NCBI GenBank assembly: GCA_958295855.1
Contig: OY282383.1
Span: forward strand, 2,460,481 to 2,524,480
Length of the DNA: 64,000 nt
Direction: 5' to 3'
DNA from: an uncultured Poribacteria bacterium
Lineage (GTDB): Bacteria > Poribacteria > WGA-4E > WGA-3G
Position numbers and translations under genes: made by a program. Every line of letters starts with the position of its first letter. The first letter of the stretch is position 1. The notes below the pieces were generated by a model, which was not told the origin of the DNA, did not search any database, and saw only the letters and a list, made by a program, of their open reading frames with translations. This document shows, one piece after another, positions 8,839-18,156 of the stretch.

Positions 8839-9510
8839 ATGAAAAAGGTAGATCAGGAAACTCGAAAACGATACTGGCAGGAATTCCGAAAAGCTTGCGA
8901 AGATTCTCCTAGAGCTCCGCTGACACCAAACAAAACTTCTAAGGCACCGAACGCAATTGATGTCAACCTTGGGCCGAACCTTCAGACGAACCTTCCGCTG
9001 AAGTTAAGAGCACAGGCCGCCTTCGGTACGCGAATACGTGGATGCTCCAATTCAAACATTGCTATCCGTATTTCCGTAGATCGCGAGACATGGGAAACCC
9101 TAAAAGAAGAATGGGACGACATCAAATCAAAATTTGACGACAATGAGTTGAAACCCAATCCATTACCCAGCCGGGGGGAGTTCCCGGATGGGCAACGAAT
9201 CCTCTTGTATAAGACAGATACAGATGCCACAAACGAACGCGATTGGCCGCAGCAATTCGAGTGGTTTATTTTAAACTTTTGGAAGTTTGCTGAGATATTC
9301 CGAGAACGTTTTTGTCCCGACTCAGAACCATTCAAACGGCCATTTGAGTTTAATGAACCAGGTGATGAAGCAGATGGTAAGCGTTTTGAAGAGAATGCTA
9401 AAGGTCTGATCGAGGTTATTAAAAAGGAGATCGATTTTCTTGATAAGCAGATTAACCTTCTTAAACATCGGAAATCCGAACTTCAAGACACTCTATCAAA
9501 TTATGAATAA
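8839..9510 (+). CDS. DUF4268-like protein of a restriction-modification island
   Basis: The 223-residue protein resembles the C-terminal DUF4268 half of the two longer proteins at 48.6-50.7 kb. It shows the charged ETWETLKEEWDDIKSKF helix, a basic strand, and the closing NERDWPQQFEWFILNFWKFAEIF. The nuclease-like N-terminal half of those paralogues is absent. The last 45 residues are a predicted coiled coil. DUF4268 proteins commonly accompany restriction enzymes, but their activity is not established. Its stop codon overlaps the ATG of a decayed methyltransferase (9503), the usual translational coupling of subunits in an operon. Confidence 0.55.
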   Translation: MKKVDQETRKRYWQEFRKACEDSPRAPLTPNKTSKAPNAIDVNLGPNLQTNLPLKLRAQAAFGTRIRGCSNSNIAIRISVDRETWETLKEEWDDIKSKFDDNELKPNPLPSRGEFPDGQRILLYKTDTDATNERDWPQQFEWFILNFWKFAEIFRERFCPDSEPFKRPFEFNEPGDEADGKRFEENAKGLIEVIKKEIDFLDKQINLLKHRKSELQDTLSNYE

Positions 9511-9615
9511 ACTCTATTTCGGCGACAACCTCCAAATCCTGAGTGAGCTGGAAGGCACCCTCGTTAATCTCCTCTGCACCGACCAGCGGACGCGACTATA
9601 ACGCATTTATCAATT
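9503..9615 (+). pseudogene. Remnant of a type III-like DNA methyltransferase N-terminus
   Basis: An ATG overlapping the upstream stop begins with NKLYFGDNLQILSEL, the usual opening of beta-class adenine methyltransferases. It continues through LCTD and then loses the PPFN of the catalytic motif IV. The bases after the gap read SGRDYNAF in a shifted frame, exactly what should follow DPPFN. The original gene was therefore broken by a small deletion plus frameshift, and everything after about 40 codons is gone. Res begins immediately downstream. Confidence 0.75.
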
Positions 9616-9630
9616 AGGAAATATGCTTAA

Positions 9631-12324
9631 ATGAAACACCTTTTTGAAAAACTCCGTGACGATGTCCGAAACTGGCGTAACGAAGGATATCCCTGCCCAG
9701 AGTATCCCCTCATCGGCGAGGTGCTACGTTGGCAATTTGAAGGTGAAGCCGAGGAACGTGTCCACCTCAAATACCTCCGCGAACCGCAATTCCAATCACT
9801 GGAACTCTATTGGTTTCTGAGACTGGTGCAGAAAACCCCGCATATCGTCGACCTCTACAAGCACTATTACAGCGACGACAAACGCGACTTCTTTGAAGCG
9901 TTCGGCATTCCAATCGATGCAACCGAATTTCAATGGATTTCTAATGTTGACACAGTCATTGAGAAAGTGAAGAATGACCCGGAATTCGTCAGGCAAAAGG
10001 GAATCCATCCCGTTCACGAGGCTGTGACGCTCCCGTACCCAAGTTATATCTTTGCCCTCGCCATGGGGACCGGCAAGACTGTCCTCATCGGCACGATCAT
10101 TGCCACCGAATTCGCCATGGCACTCCGATATCCTGAAGGCTCTGAAAGCCCGCACTTGGCGGGCGAGATTCACTTTATGAAAAACGCGCTCGTCTTCGCC
10201 CCCGGTACAACGATTATTGAGAGCCTGCGCGAGATTAGCGACATCCCTTTTGAGCAGGTTCTGCCGCCCAGTCTACACCGTGACTTCCTCGCCAATCTGA
10301 AAATCACCTATCCACAGAGCGGCACAAAAGAAATTCAAGTCCAACGGGGCAGTGCTTACAACGTCATCGTCACGAACACGGAGAAAATTAGTCTGAGAGC
10401 AAACGTAAAGCGGCGGAAAAATCAGACAGAATTAGAGTTCGAGGAAAAGAAGGAACGGGCGGCATTAGAGGCAAATCTCCGTCTCCAAAAAATCGCGAGC
10501 CTGCCGAATTTAGGTGTTTTCTCAGACGAGGCACACCATACTTATGGCAATAGAATGGACAGGGAACTCAAGCGGATGCGCGAAACGGTCAACTACATAG
10601 ATGAGAAAACCGAGCTCATCGCTGTGATTAACACCACCGGTACGCCTTACTCGAAACGGCAGATGCTCCGCGAAGTTGTCGCCTGGTATAGTTTGGGCGA
10701 GGGGATAAAGGATAACATCCTGAAAAGCCTTCACCGCGGCATTGTTCACTACCCTATCGGCGTTATTTCTGACGAAGACGTAATCCGGAACATCATTGGT
10801 GACTTTTTTACCAACTACGGTGACGTAGCACTGCCCAATGGCGCGAAAGCAAAAATCGCTTTCTACTTCAAGACGCAAGCCCATTTGGAAGCGTCCCGGC
10901 TGCACATCCAAAATGCACTGACAGAAATCGGGGAAAGCTCGGCACTGATACTTGTCAATACACAAAGTTCAAGCCAGCAGGAGATTGATGAGTTCAATCG
11001 CCTGAACAATCCTGACAATCAGAAGCGTATCATGCTGCTCATCGGCAAAGGGGTGGAGGGGTGGAACTGTCCGAGTCTATTCGCTTGCGCGTTGATTAAG
11101 GAACAGACAACAAGTAGCAACTTTGTCTTGCAAGCCTCAACGCGATGCCTCCGTCAAATCCCAGGTAACACACACACCGCCAAAATCTTTTTGGATACGA
11201 AGAACAGAGACATTTTAGATAAGGAGTTGCAGGATAACTTCGGCACAAGCATCCGTGAACTCCGCGGCCAAGACTCCGAGACGCAAGAGGTCGTGCTCCG
11301 CTTCCGCAAGACGGAGTTGCCTAAACTTGAAATCTCGCGATGGGTGCGCCGGGTTGTCTGGACAGAAAAAGCGTCCACGGAGATTCAGCTGAGTGTCCCT
11401 ACTGACGTGGAGGAAACACCACCGGTTTTTCGTAGCATCCTCACCCCGGATTTCACACGAAGGGGGACAACCTCTCCGCTTACAGGCATCGGAGACATGG
11501 ATGAAGTAGAGGTTATTCATCGGACAACCGATTGCTATACGCTGGCGCGGCGACTTGGCAGGAACTACCACATTCCGTTTATGGCGACACTCGAAACGCT
11601 TAAGCACCTCTATCCAGAAGGCGAAGTCCCGAATGAGCACCTCTACCCGTTATATCAACAAGTAGAAGAACAATTGAAAAACTACGAAGAGATTGAAGAG
11701 GAAGTGACGGAGGCACTCGCGCTTATCCGCATCCACGATGACGAGGGTAAGCCCATCTTTAAAGAAAAAGATGCTGATGGCTTCTACATTCACCGATTGC
11801 GGCTACTCAAGCGCACTATTGACCGGATGAAAAACGACCGGCTGCTGTTTGATGATGAAGACTTGGCAGACAAACACGGCATCAGTTTTCACTATGCACC
11901 TTACAACTTCGACACCAAGCCCGAGCGGGACTTTTTTGAGACGATCTTGGCGACGCTCAATCTATCCGTGGCGGATGTGGAAATATTTCTGTTTACAGGC
12001 GGCTTGACGGACCCTAAAAAAACCGATTTCCACTTTGAATACAAAGGTACCGATGGCAATTATCACCGCTATTTCCCTGACTTTGTGATTGTCAAGAAGA
12101 CTGGAGAGTTCTATATCATTGAAATTAAGTCTGAGAAAGAGCGCAACGACCCAATAGTTGATGCGAAACGGAAAGCCGTAGAACGTTTGGCGCAGCTGCA
12201 ACCAAATGCACACTTTAAATATCACGTCATCTATACCGACACTGCGTTTCTCAGAGAGAATGTCGACGATATGGACGCTGTCCGCACGTGGATTCGCAAC
12301 GATGAAATGAGCGTGCTCACCTAA
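9631..12324 (+). CDS. Type III restriction endonuclease subunit Res (DEAD/DEAH helicase-nuclease)
   Basis: This 897-residue protein is complete. The helicase core has Walker A AMGTGKT near residue 147, the DEAH box in FSDEAHHTYG, and motif III-like NTTGTPYS. Motifs V-VI lie in LIGKGVEGWNC and LQASTRCLRQ. The C-terminus has a PD-(D/E)XK nuclease (YFPDFVIV, then YIIEIKSEKE, near residues 810-835). Res partners translocate or slide on DNA and cleave when two Mod-bound unmethylated sites are met. Here Res is followed by three Mod genes rather than one. A separate small toxin-antitoxin pair lies between Res and the first Mod. The upstream spacer is the stump of an older methyltransferase. Confidence 0.9.
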   Translation: MKHLFEKLRDDVRNWRNEGYPCPEYPLIGEVLRWQFEGEAEERVHLKYLREPQFQSLELYWFLRLVQKTPHIVDLYKHYYSDDKRDFFEAFGIPIDATEFQWISNVDTVIEKVKNDPEFVRQKGIHPVHEAVTLPYPSYIFALAMGTGKTVLIGTIIATEFAMALRYPEGSESPHLAGEIHFMKNALVFAPGTTIIESLREISDIPFEQVLPPSLHRDFLANLKITYPQSGTKEIQVQRGSAYNVIVTNTEKISLRANVKRRKNQTELEFEEKKERAALEANLRLQKIASLPNLGVFSDEAHHTYGNRMDRELKRMRETVNYIDEKTELIAVINTTGTPYSKRQMLREVVAWYSLGEGIKDNILKSLHRGIVHYPIGVISDEDVIRNIIGDFFTNYGDVALPNGAKAKIAFYFKTQAHLEASRLHIQNALTEIGESSALILVNTQSSSQQEIDEFNRLNNPDNQKRIMLLIGKGVEGWNCPSLFACALIKEQTTSSNFVLQASTRCLRQIPGNTHTAKIFLDTKNRDILDKELQDNFGTSIRELRGQDSETQEVVLRFRKTELPKLEISRWVRRVVWTEKASTEIQLSVPTDVEETPPVFRSILTPDFTRRGTTSPLTGIGDMDEVEVIHRTTDCYTLARRLGRNYHIPFMATLETLKHLYPEGEVPNEHLYPLYQQVEEQLKNYEEIEEEVTEALALIRIHDDEGKPIFKEKDADGFYIHRLRLLKRTIDRMKNDRLLFDDEDLADKHGISFHYAPYNFDTKPERDFFETILATLNLSVADVEIFLFTGGLTDPKKTDFHFEYKGTDGNYHRYFPDFVIVKKTGEFYIIEIKSEKERNDPIVDAKRKAVERLAQLQPNAHFKYHVIYTDTAFLRENVDDMDAVRTWIRNDEMSVLT

Positions 12325-12344
12325 AAATAAGTGGCTTTATAGTG

Positions 12345-12569
12345 ATGGAAAAATTTTGGCAATGTGCGAAAAATACTTTACACTTAAAAACACTAAGGAA
12401 ATCAACGACATCGGAAAATTGGGCGAAACTTCTAGAAGTAATGAAAAGTGTCCACGCACAAAATAGAGGGATCAGCGAAGAAGATGTCTATCAAGATGTT
12501 GAACGCGCAGTAGCTGAGCTTCGACAGGAAGAATATGACAAACAGAAGAAAACTGCGCGTAGTGCTTGA
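12345..12569 (+). CDS. Small antitoxin-like protein
   Basis: A protein of about 74 residues: a short N-terminal stretch, the helix NWAKLLEVMKSVHAQNRG, and a charged C-terminal helix EDVYQDVERAVAELRQEEYDKQ. I do not recognise a Pfam family with certainty. The size, the acidic helical tail and the 36-bp overlap with a PIN-domain toxin remnant make an antitoxin the best reading. The start could be GTG 12342 or ATG 12345. With its toxin broken, it may itself be relic or may still be expressed. Confidence 0.5.
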   Translation: MEKFWQCAKNTLHLKTLRKSTTSENWAKLLEVMKSVHAQNRGISEEDVYQDVERAVAELRQEEYDKQKKTARSA

Positions 12570-12737
12570 TAGTGTGGTTGTCGTGAGTGCTTTTCTTACC
12601 GATGGGTTGACAGCAGAACTGGTGCCTCAGTGTCAGGAAAACGTCAATCTCTACACTGCGGAAGAATTTTGCAGGAAATCCGCCATGTGCTTTTAGAGGA
12701 ACCCCACATACGGAATCGTTATGCGAATTCTGCGTGA
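12534..12737 (+). pseudogene. Decayed PIN-domain toxin
   Basis: The frame from ATG 12534 reads KLRVVLDSVVVVSAFLTDGLTAEL, close to the start of PIN-family toxins (VVLDTNVVVSALL). The conserved Asn after the first catalytic Asp is lost. At about 12662 a single-base deletion shifts the frame: the first frame ends at a TAG in the next 30 bases. The shifted frame continues as EILQEIRHVLLEEPHIRNRYANS, the expected next PIN segment, and ends at 12737. The distal half of a normal PIN protein is missing. The second methyltransferase motif starts only 15 bp later. Confidence 0.75.
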
Positions 12738-12751
12738 TGAGAGGAAACATA

Positions 12752-14512
12752 ATGAAAATCAGTCCAGTTAAGGGCAGGCCCATGCTGCAGTGGGTCGGCA
12801 AACACTCCATCGACACGGTGAGCAACTATCCCGCTCAACTTGCAGAAGTGTATGGCGTAGACAACCCAGAAACTGAACCGACGTACGAGAATTTTCGGTT
12901 AGGGCCGAACCTCATGTTTCAAGGGGATAACAAGGAAATCCTCTCCACACTGCTCGTGCAGGGATTTCGCGGCAAGATAGATCTCATCTACATTGATCCG
13001 CCGTTTGCTAGCGGTGCAGATTATGTACGGAAGGTGGCATTACGCGGTAAAAGGGAGAAACTAGCGGCTGAAGGACACTCTGTTGCTGAGCAGATTCAAT
13101 ATACCGATATCTGGGCGAATGACACCTACCTGCAATTCATGTTCGAACGGCTTATCTTGATGCGCGAATTGCTATCAGATAAGGGCTCTATCTATCTGCA
13201 TTGCGACCCTACCATGAGTCACTATCTGAAGTTGATTATGGATGAGATTTTTGGTGAAGATTCATTTCGCAATGAAATCATTTGGACTTATAATCGTTTT
13301 TCACGAAAGTCAGATAAGCAGTTTGCACGTATGAATGACATCATCCTTTTTTACTCAAAATCGAATGAAAACATTTTCCGTGTTCAGTATACTGAAAGTA
13401 GGGATTCAAGAAGGTATGAGAAAGGTTGGCATACTGTTACTGATAGTGGAGTAACGAAACTGCTAGTCTATGATATCGAAAAAGTCAAGCAGGCAGGTGT
13501 TGATCTAAGTCAATATGATAAGGTAGTTGAAACAGAAGCTCAGGAATCTGCTATGGGGCAAGTCTGGACCGATATTTCAATTATCAACTCACAAGCAAAA
13601 GAACGTACCGATTATCCAACGCAAAAGCCTGAGGCACTGATAACGCGTATTGTCAAAGCGTCAAGCAACGAAGATTCTATCGTCCTCGACTGCTTTGCGG
13701 GAAGCGGCACTACTGCTGTCGCCGCAGAAAAACTCGGCAGACGCTGGATCGCTGCAGACCTCAACAAAGGTGCTATCCAAACCACAATGAAACGGATACA
13801 GACTCGCCTTGACGCACCGCGAGGAATTGCTCACTACCGCGTCAACAACTACGATGTCAGCACAGATATGGAGCTCAAACGGATTGTCATCGCTAAATAC
13901 GGCGTGGCAACCGACAGAAAAGAACTGTTCTTTGATGGCACATTGGACACAACGCTTGTTAAAATCGTGGATCTGACGAAACCGCTCACCCGCCTAAATA
14001 TCCAACATATCAAAGATGAACTTGACAATCGTCCGGATGAGGCGCGCGACGTTACGGTGCTGTGTAATGGGAGTGAGTTAGGCTTTCAGGAAGAACTCAA
14101 CATGGAAAACCAACGGCGCCCGATTAACAAAATTATTGTACGTGACATCGGGCACGAGGGCATCACTACCTTTGAGCCACCTCAGGCGACAGTTGATTTC
14201 GATGTCAACAGAGAAGAGCAAAGCGTTACACTCACCATCCGAGATTACATCAGTCCGACTATCTTGGATCGGTTCGACATAGAGCGCACCGTTTTTGACG
14301 AGCATATTGACGATTTTCGCGCCCAGATTGATTGCGTACTGATCGATACCGCCTACACGGGGGAGCATTTCACAATCGTTGAGAGCGATGTTCCTGAGAA
14401 AAAGAGCGATTTTATCAAAGGGCAATACACGGTATCGCTGCCGCACCCGGATGCGCGTGTTGCCGTGAAGATTATCGACATGCTAGGAGAGGAGGCGGTT
14501 GTTACGGAATAA
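12752..14512 (+). CDS. Type III DNA methyltransferase Mod, copy 1
   Basis: A GAGGAA (12741-12746) sets the start at MKISPVKG; the product is 586 residues. Motif order is that of the beta class: catalytic DPPF (residues 82-85) first, then a target-recognition segment, then the SAM-binding FAGSGTT near residue 315. Residues about 168-273 are unique to this copy (NRFSRKSDKQF onwards). The 167 residues before and roughly 300 after are almost identical to copies 2 and 3, including the long C-terminal domain starting at KELFFDGTLDTT. It methylates adenine in its recognition site and supplies specificity to Res. The recognition sequence cannot be deduced. Confidence 0.9.
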   Translation: MKISPVKGRPMLQWVGKHSIDTVSNYPAQLAEVYGVDNPETEPTYENFRLGPNLMFQGDNKEILSTLLVQGFRGKIDLIYIDPPFASGADYVRKVALRGKREKLAAEGHSVAEQIQYTDIWANDTYLQFMFERLILMRELLSDKGSIYLHCDPTMSHYLKLIMDEIFGEDSFRNEIIWTYNRFSRKSDKQFARMNDIILFYSKSNENIFRVQYTESRDSRRYEKGWHTVTDSGVTKLLVYDIEKVKQAGVDLSQYDKVVETEAQESAMGQVWTDISIINSQAKERTDYPTQKPEALITRIVKASSNEDSIVLDCFAGSGTTAVAAEKLGRRWIAADLNKGAIQTTMKRIQTRLDAPRGIAHYRVNNYDVSTDMELKRIVIAKYGVATDRKELFFDGTLDTTLVKIVDLTKPLTRLNIQHIKDELDNRPDEARDVTVLCNGSELGFQEELNMENQRRPINKIIVRDIGHEGITTFEPPQATVDFDVNREEQSVTLTIRDYISPTILDRFDIERTVFDEHIDDFRAQIDCVLIDTAYTGEHFTIVESDVPEKKSDFIKGQYTVSLPHPDARVAVKIIDMLGEEAVVTE

Positions 14513-14608
14513 TGCAAGTGCCGGGATGCACCCTTGTCGGTACTACAAGGGTGCCCCTCCATCAACACCGTTATATTAATTATGGCATCTCAAATTGGCG
14601 TTCGCAGA
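14513..14608. repeat. Duplicated inter-mod spacer with hairpin, first copy
   Basis: The spacer of about 96 bp recurs at 16280-16375 with few changes. This copy holds a perfect 10-bp stem (GCACCCTTGT / ACAAGGGTGC, 14528-14554, 7-nt loop); in the second copy the stem has decayed. No T-run follows, so it may be a processing or pausing hairpin rather than a terminator. The repetition shows that the amplified unit is spacer plus mod gene, about 1.77 kb. Confidence 0.8.
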
Positions 14609-16279
14609 ATGAAAATCAGTCCAGTTAAGGGCCGCCCCATGCTGCAGTGGGTGGGCAAACGGCCCATCGACACGGTGAGCAACTATCCCGCCCAACTCGC
14701 AGAAGTGTATGGCGTAGACAATCCAGAAACTGAACCGACATACGAGAATTTTCGGTTAGGGCCGAACCTCATGTTTCAAGGTGACAACAAGGAAATCCTC
14801 TCCACACTGCTCGTGCAGGGATTTCGCGGCAAGATAGACCTCATCTACATTGACCCGCCGTTTGCTAGCGGTGCAGATTATGTGCGGAAGGTGGCATTAC
14901 GCGGTAAAAGGGAGAAATTAGCGGCTGAAGGACACTCTGTTGCTGAGCAGATGCAATATACCGATATTTGGGCGAATGACACCTACCTGCAATTCATGTT
15001 CGAACGGCTTATCTTGATGCGCGAATTGCTATCAGATAAGGGCTCTATCTATCTGCATTGCGACCCTACCATGAGTCACTATCTGAAGTTGATTATGGAT
15101 GAGGTTTTTGGCATAGAACAGTTTCAAAATGAGATCGTGTGGGCATATCGTACCGGTGGGGTAGGCAAAAGTTGCTGGCCTCGGAAACACGATGTCTTGC
15201 TATTCTACTCCAAGTCAAGCGGATATACACACAATGCCTTGCAAGAACGTATATTTTATGAAAAGCCATTTTTTAATGAGCAAGTAGATGATGAAGGACG
15301 TTATTACGCAGATGTATACATTAGAGACACGTGGGACGACATTAAACCTGTCATCAACGTGTCCAAGGAACGCGTTGACTACCCTACGCAAAAACCTGAG
15401 GCACTGATAACGCGCATCATCAAAGCGTCAAGCAACGAAGATTCTATCGTCCTCGACTGCTTTGCGGGAAGCGGCACTACTGCTGTCGCCGCAGAAAAAC
15501 TCGGCAGACGCTGGATCGCCGCAGACCTCAACAAAGGTGCCATCCAAACCACAATGAAACGGATACAGACCCGCCTTGATGCACCGCGCGGAATCGCCCA
15601 CTACCGCGTCAACAACTACGATGTCAGCACAGATATGGAGCTCAAACGGATTGTCATCGCTAAATACGGCGTGGCAACCGACAGAAAAGATATGTTCTTT
15701 GATGGCACATTGGACACAACGCTTGTTAAAATCGTGGATCTGACGAAACCGCTCACCCGCCTAAATATCCAACATATCAAAGACGAACTCGACAATCGCC
15801 CGGATGAGGCGCGCGACGTTACGGTGCTGTGCAATGGGAGTGAGTTGGGCTTTCAGGCAGAACTCAACACGGAAAACCAACGGCGCCCGATTAACAAAAT
15901 TATTGTGCGTGACATCGGGCGAGAGGGCATCACCACCTTTGAGCCACCTCAAGCGACAGTTGATTTCGATGTCAACAGAGACAAGCAAAGCGTCACACTC
16001 ACCATCCGAGATTACATCAGTCCGACTATCTTGGATCGGTTAGACATAGAGCGCACCGTTTTTGACGAGCATATTGACGATTTTCGCGCCCAGATTGATT
16101 GCGTACTGATTGATACCGCCTACACGGGGGAGCATTTCACAATCGTTGAGAGCGATGTTCCTGAGAAAAAGAGCGATTTTATCAAGGGAAAATATACGGT
16201 ATCGCTTCCGCACCCGGATGCGCGTGTTGCCGTGAAGATTATCGACAGACTTGGAGAGGAGACGGTTGTTACGGAATAA
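14609..16279 (+). CDS. Type III DNA methyltransferase Mod, copy 2
   Basis: This 556-residue copy has the same DPPF and FAGSGTT motifs and the same flanking domains as copy 1, but its recognition segment is different and shorter (NEIVWAYRTGGVGKSCW to DDIKPVINVS). The break from shared sequence lies just after MDEVFG on the left and before DYPTQKPEAL on the right. The start is placed at MKISP by comparison with copy 1. An in-frame ATG at 14582 would add nine residues translated from the repeated spacer. No clear ribosome site is visible; translation may rely on coupling. Confidence 0.9.
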   Translation: MKISPVKGRPMLQWVGKRPIDTVSNYPAQLAEVYGVDNPETEPTYENFRLGPNLMFQGDNKEILSTLLVQGFRGKIDLIYIDPPFASGADYVRKVALRGKREKLAAEGHSVAEQMQYTDIWANDTYLQFMFERLILMRELLSDKGSIYLHCDPTMSHYLKLIMDEVFGIEQFQNEIVWAYRTGGVGKSCWPRKHDVLLFYSKSSGYTHNALQERIFYEKPFFNEQVDDEGRYYADVYIRDTWDDIKPVINVSKERVDYPTQKPEALITRIIKASSNEDSIVLDCFAGSGTTAVAAEKLGRRWIAADLNKGAIQTTMKRIQTRLDAPRGIAHYRVNNYDVSTDMELKRIVIAKYGVATDRKDMFFDGTLDTTLVKIVDLTKPLTRLNIQHIKDELDNRPDEARDVTVLCNGSELGFQAELNTENQRRPINKIIVRDIGREGITTFEPPQATVDFDVNRDKQSVTLTIRDYISPTILDRLDIERTVFDEHIDDFRAQIDCVLIDTAYTGEHFTIVESDVPEKKSDFIKGKYTVSLPHPDARVAVKIIDRLGEETVVTE

Positions 16280-16375
16280 TGCAAGTGCCGGGATGCTCCC
16301 TTGTCGGTACTATAGGGGTGTCCTTCCATCAACACCGTTATATTAATTATGGCATCTCAAATTGGCGTTCGCAGA
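16280..16375. repeat. Duplicated inter-mod spacer, second copy
   Basis: Nearly identical to 14513-14608 but with substitutions that break the hairpin stem. It is followed by the same ATTATGGCATCTC context and start region. Confidence 0.8.
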
Positions 16376-18073
16376 ATGAAAATCAGTCCAGTTAAGGGCC
16401 GCCCCATGCTGCAGTGGGTGGGCAAACGGCCCATCGACACGGTGAGCAACTATCCCGCCCAACTCGCAGAAGTGTATGGCGTAGACAATCCAGAAACTGA
16501 ACCGACATACGAGAATTTTCGGTTAGGCCCGAACCTCATGTTTCAAGGGGATAACAAGGAAATCCTCTCAACACTGCTCGTGCAGGGCTTTCGCGGCAAG
16601 ATAGATCTCATCTACATAGACCCGCCGTTTGCTAGCGGTGCAGATTATGTACGGAAGGTGGCATTACGCGGTAAAAGTAAGAAATTAGCGGGTGAAGGAC
16701 ACTCTGTTGCTGAACAGACCCAATACACCGACATCTGGGCAAATGATACCTACTTGCAATTCATGTTCGAACGGCTTATCTTGATGCGCGAGCTCTTGAG
16801 TGAAAAAGGGAGCCTCTACCTCCATTGCGACTGGCATAAAAGCCACCTCTTGCGGTCTCTGTTAGATGAAGTCTTTGGTGAAGATAATTTTGTCAATGAA
16901 ATTGTCTGGTGGTATAAAGATCCATCTGGCGGAACAACACGCAGTTTTCGCCGCAAGCACGACACTCTCCTCTTTTACGCGAAAACGCCAGAGTACATCT
17001 TCAATGTGGATGCAGTACGGGTGCCATATTCAGAAGGAACCCTGAAACAAGCTGAAGCAGGCACCATATCCTTTGGAAGTGTAGTCAAAGTCAATCCTCT
17101 CGGTAAATTGCCCGATGATGTTTTTGAAATATCAATTATCAACTCACAAGCAAAAGAACGTACCGATTATCCAACGCAAAAGCCTGAGGCACTGATAACG
17201 CGTATTGTCAAAGCGTCAAGCAACGAAGATTCCATCGTCCTTGACTGCTTTGCGGGAAGCGGCACTACTGCTGTCGCCGCAGAAAAACTCGGCAGACGCT
17301 GGATCGCTGCAGACCTCAACAAAGGTGCCATCCAAACCACAATGAAACGGATACAGACCCGCCTTGATGCACCGCGCGGAATTGCTCACTACCGCGTCAA
17401 CAACTACGATGTCAGCACAGATATAGAGCTCAAACGGATTGTCATCGCCAAATACGGCGTGGCAACCGACAGAAAAGAGATGTTCTTTGATGGCACATTG
17501 GACACAACGCTTGTTAAAATCGTGGATCTGACGAAACCGCTCACCCGCCTAAATATCCAACATATCAAAGACGAACTCGACAATCGCCCGGATGAGGCGC
17601 GCGACGTTACGGTGCTGTGCAATGGCAGTGAGTTGGGCTTTCAGGAAGAACTCAACACGGAAAACCAACGGCACCCGGTTAACAAAATTATTGTGCGTGA
17701 CATCGGGCGCGAGGGGGTTACCACCTTTGAGCCACCTCAAGCGACGGTTGATTTCGATGTCAACAGAGAAGAACAAAGTGCCACAATCACCATCCGAGAT
17801 TACATCAGTCCGACTATCTTGGATCGGTTCGACATAGAGCGCACCGTTTTTGACGAGCATATTGACGATTTTCGCGCCCAGATTGATTGCGTGCTGCTCG
17901 ATACCGCCTACACAGGGGAGCATTTCACAATCGTTGAGAGCGATGTTCCTAAGAAAAAGAGCGATTTTATCAAGGGAAAATATACGGTATTGCTCCCGCA
18001 CCCGGATGCGCGTGTTGCCGTGAAAATCATTGACATGCTTGGTGAAGAAACGGTTGTGATACAAGAGACGTAA
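16376..18073 (+). CDS. Type III DNA methyltransferase Mod, copy 3
   Basis: The third copy has 565 residues. Its divergence from copies 1 and 2 starts earlier, at RELLSEKGSLYLHCDWHKSH, and runs to about residue 250 (KLPDDVFE). It then rejoins copy 1 at ISIINSQAKERTDYPTQKPEA, sharing a junction with copy 1 that copy 2 does not have. This mosaic shows recombination among family members. Catalytic motifs are intact, so all three Mods look functional and probably recognise three different sites with one shared Res. The convergent AAA genes follow on the other strand. Confidence 0.9.
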   Translation: MKISPVKGRPMLQWVGKRPIDTVSNYPAQLAEVYGVDNPETEPTYENFRLGPNLMFQGDNKEILSTLLVQGFRGKIDLIYIDPPFASGADYVRKVALRGKSKKLAGEGHSVAEQTQYTDIWANDTYLQFMFERLILMRELLSEKGSLYLHCDWHKSHLLRSLLDEVFGEDNFVNEIVWWYKDPSGGTTRSFRRKHDTLLFYAKTPEYIFNVDAVRVPYSEGTLKQAEAGTISFGSVVKVNPLGKLPDDVFEISIINSQAKERTDYPTQKPEALITRIVKASSNEDSIVLDCFAGSGTTAVAAEKLGRRWIAADLNKGAIQTTMKRIQTRLDAPRGIAHYRVNNYDVSTDIELKRIVIAKYGVATDRKEMFFDGTLDTTLVKIVDLTKPLTRLNIQHIKDELDNRPDEARDVTVLCNGSELGFQEELNTENQRHPVNKIIVRDIGREGVTTFEPPQATVDFDVNREEQSATITIRDYISPTILDRFDIERTVFDEHIDDFRAQIDCVLLDTAYTGEHFTIVESDVPKKKSDFIKGKYTVLLPHPDARVAVKIIDMLGEETVVIQET

Positions 18074-18156
18074 CACAACATTATCACACAACGCGGTCAG
18101 TCGGTTTCATGAACAGCTCAGTCGAAAAAGTAGCGAAGGCAGGTTCTATCTTCACC

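Noticed and set aside
12752..18073. The mod array as an invertible shufflon or phase-variable gene by simple repeat
   Set aside because: No inverted repeats, recombinase gene or homopolymer/short tandem repeat tract was seen; all copies are direct. Homologous exchange is the simpler reading.
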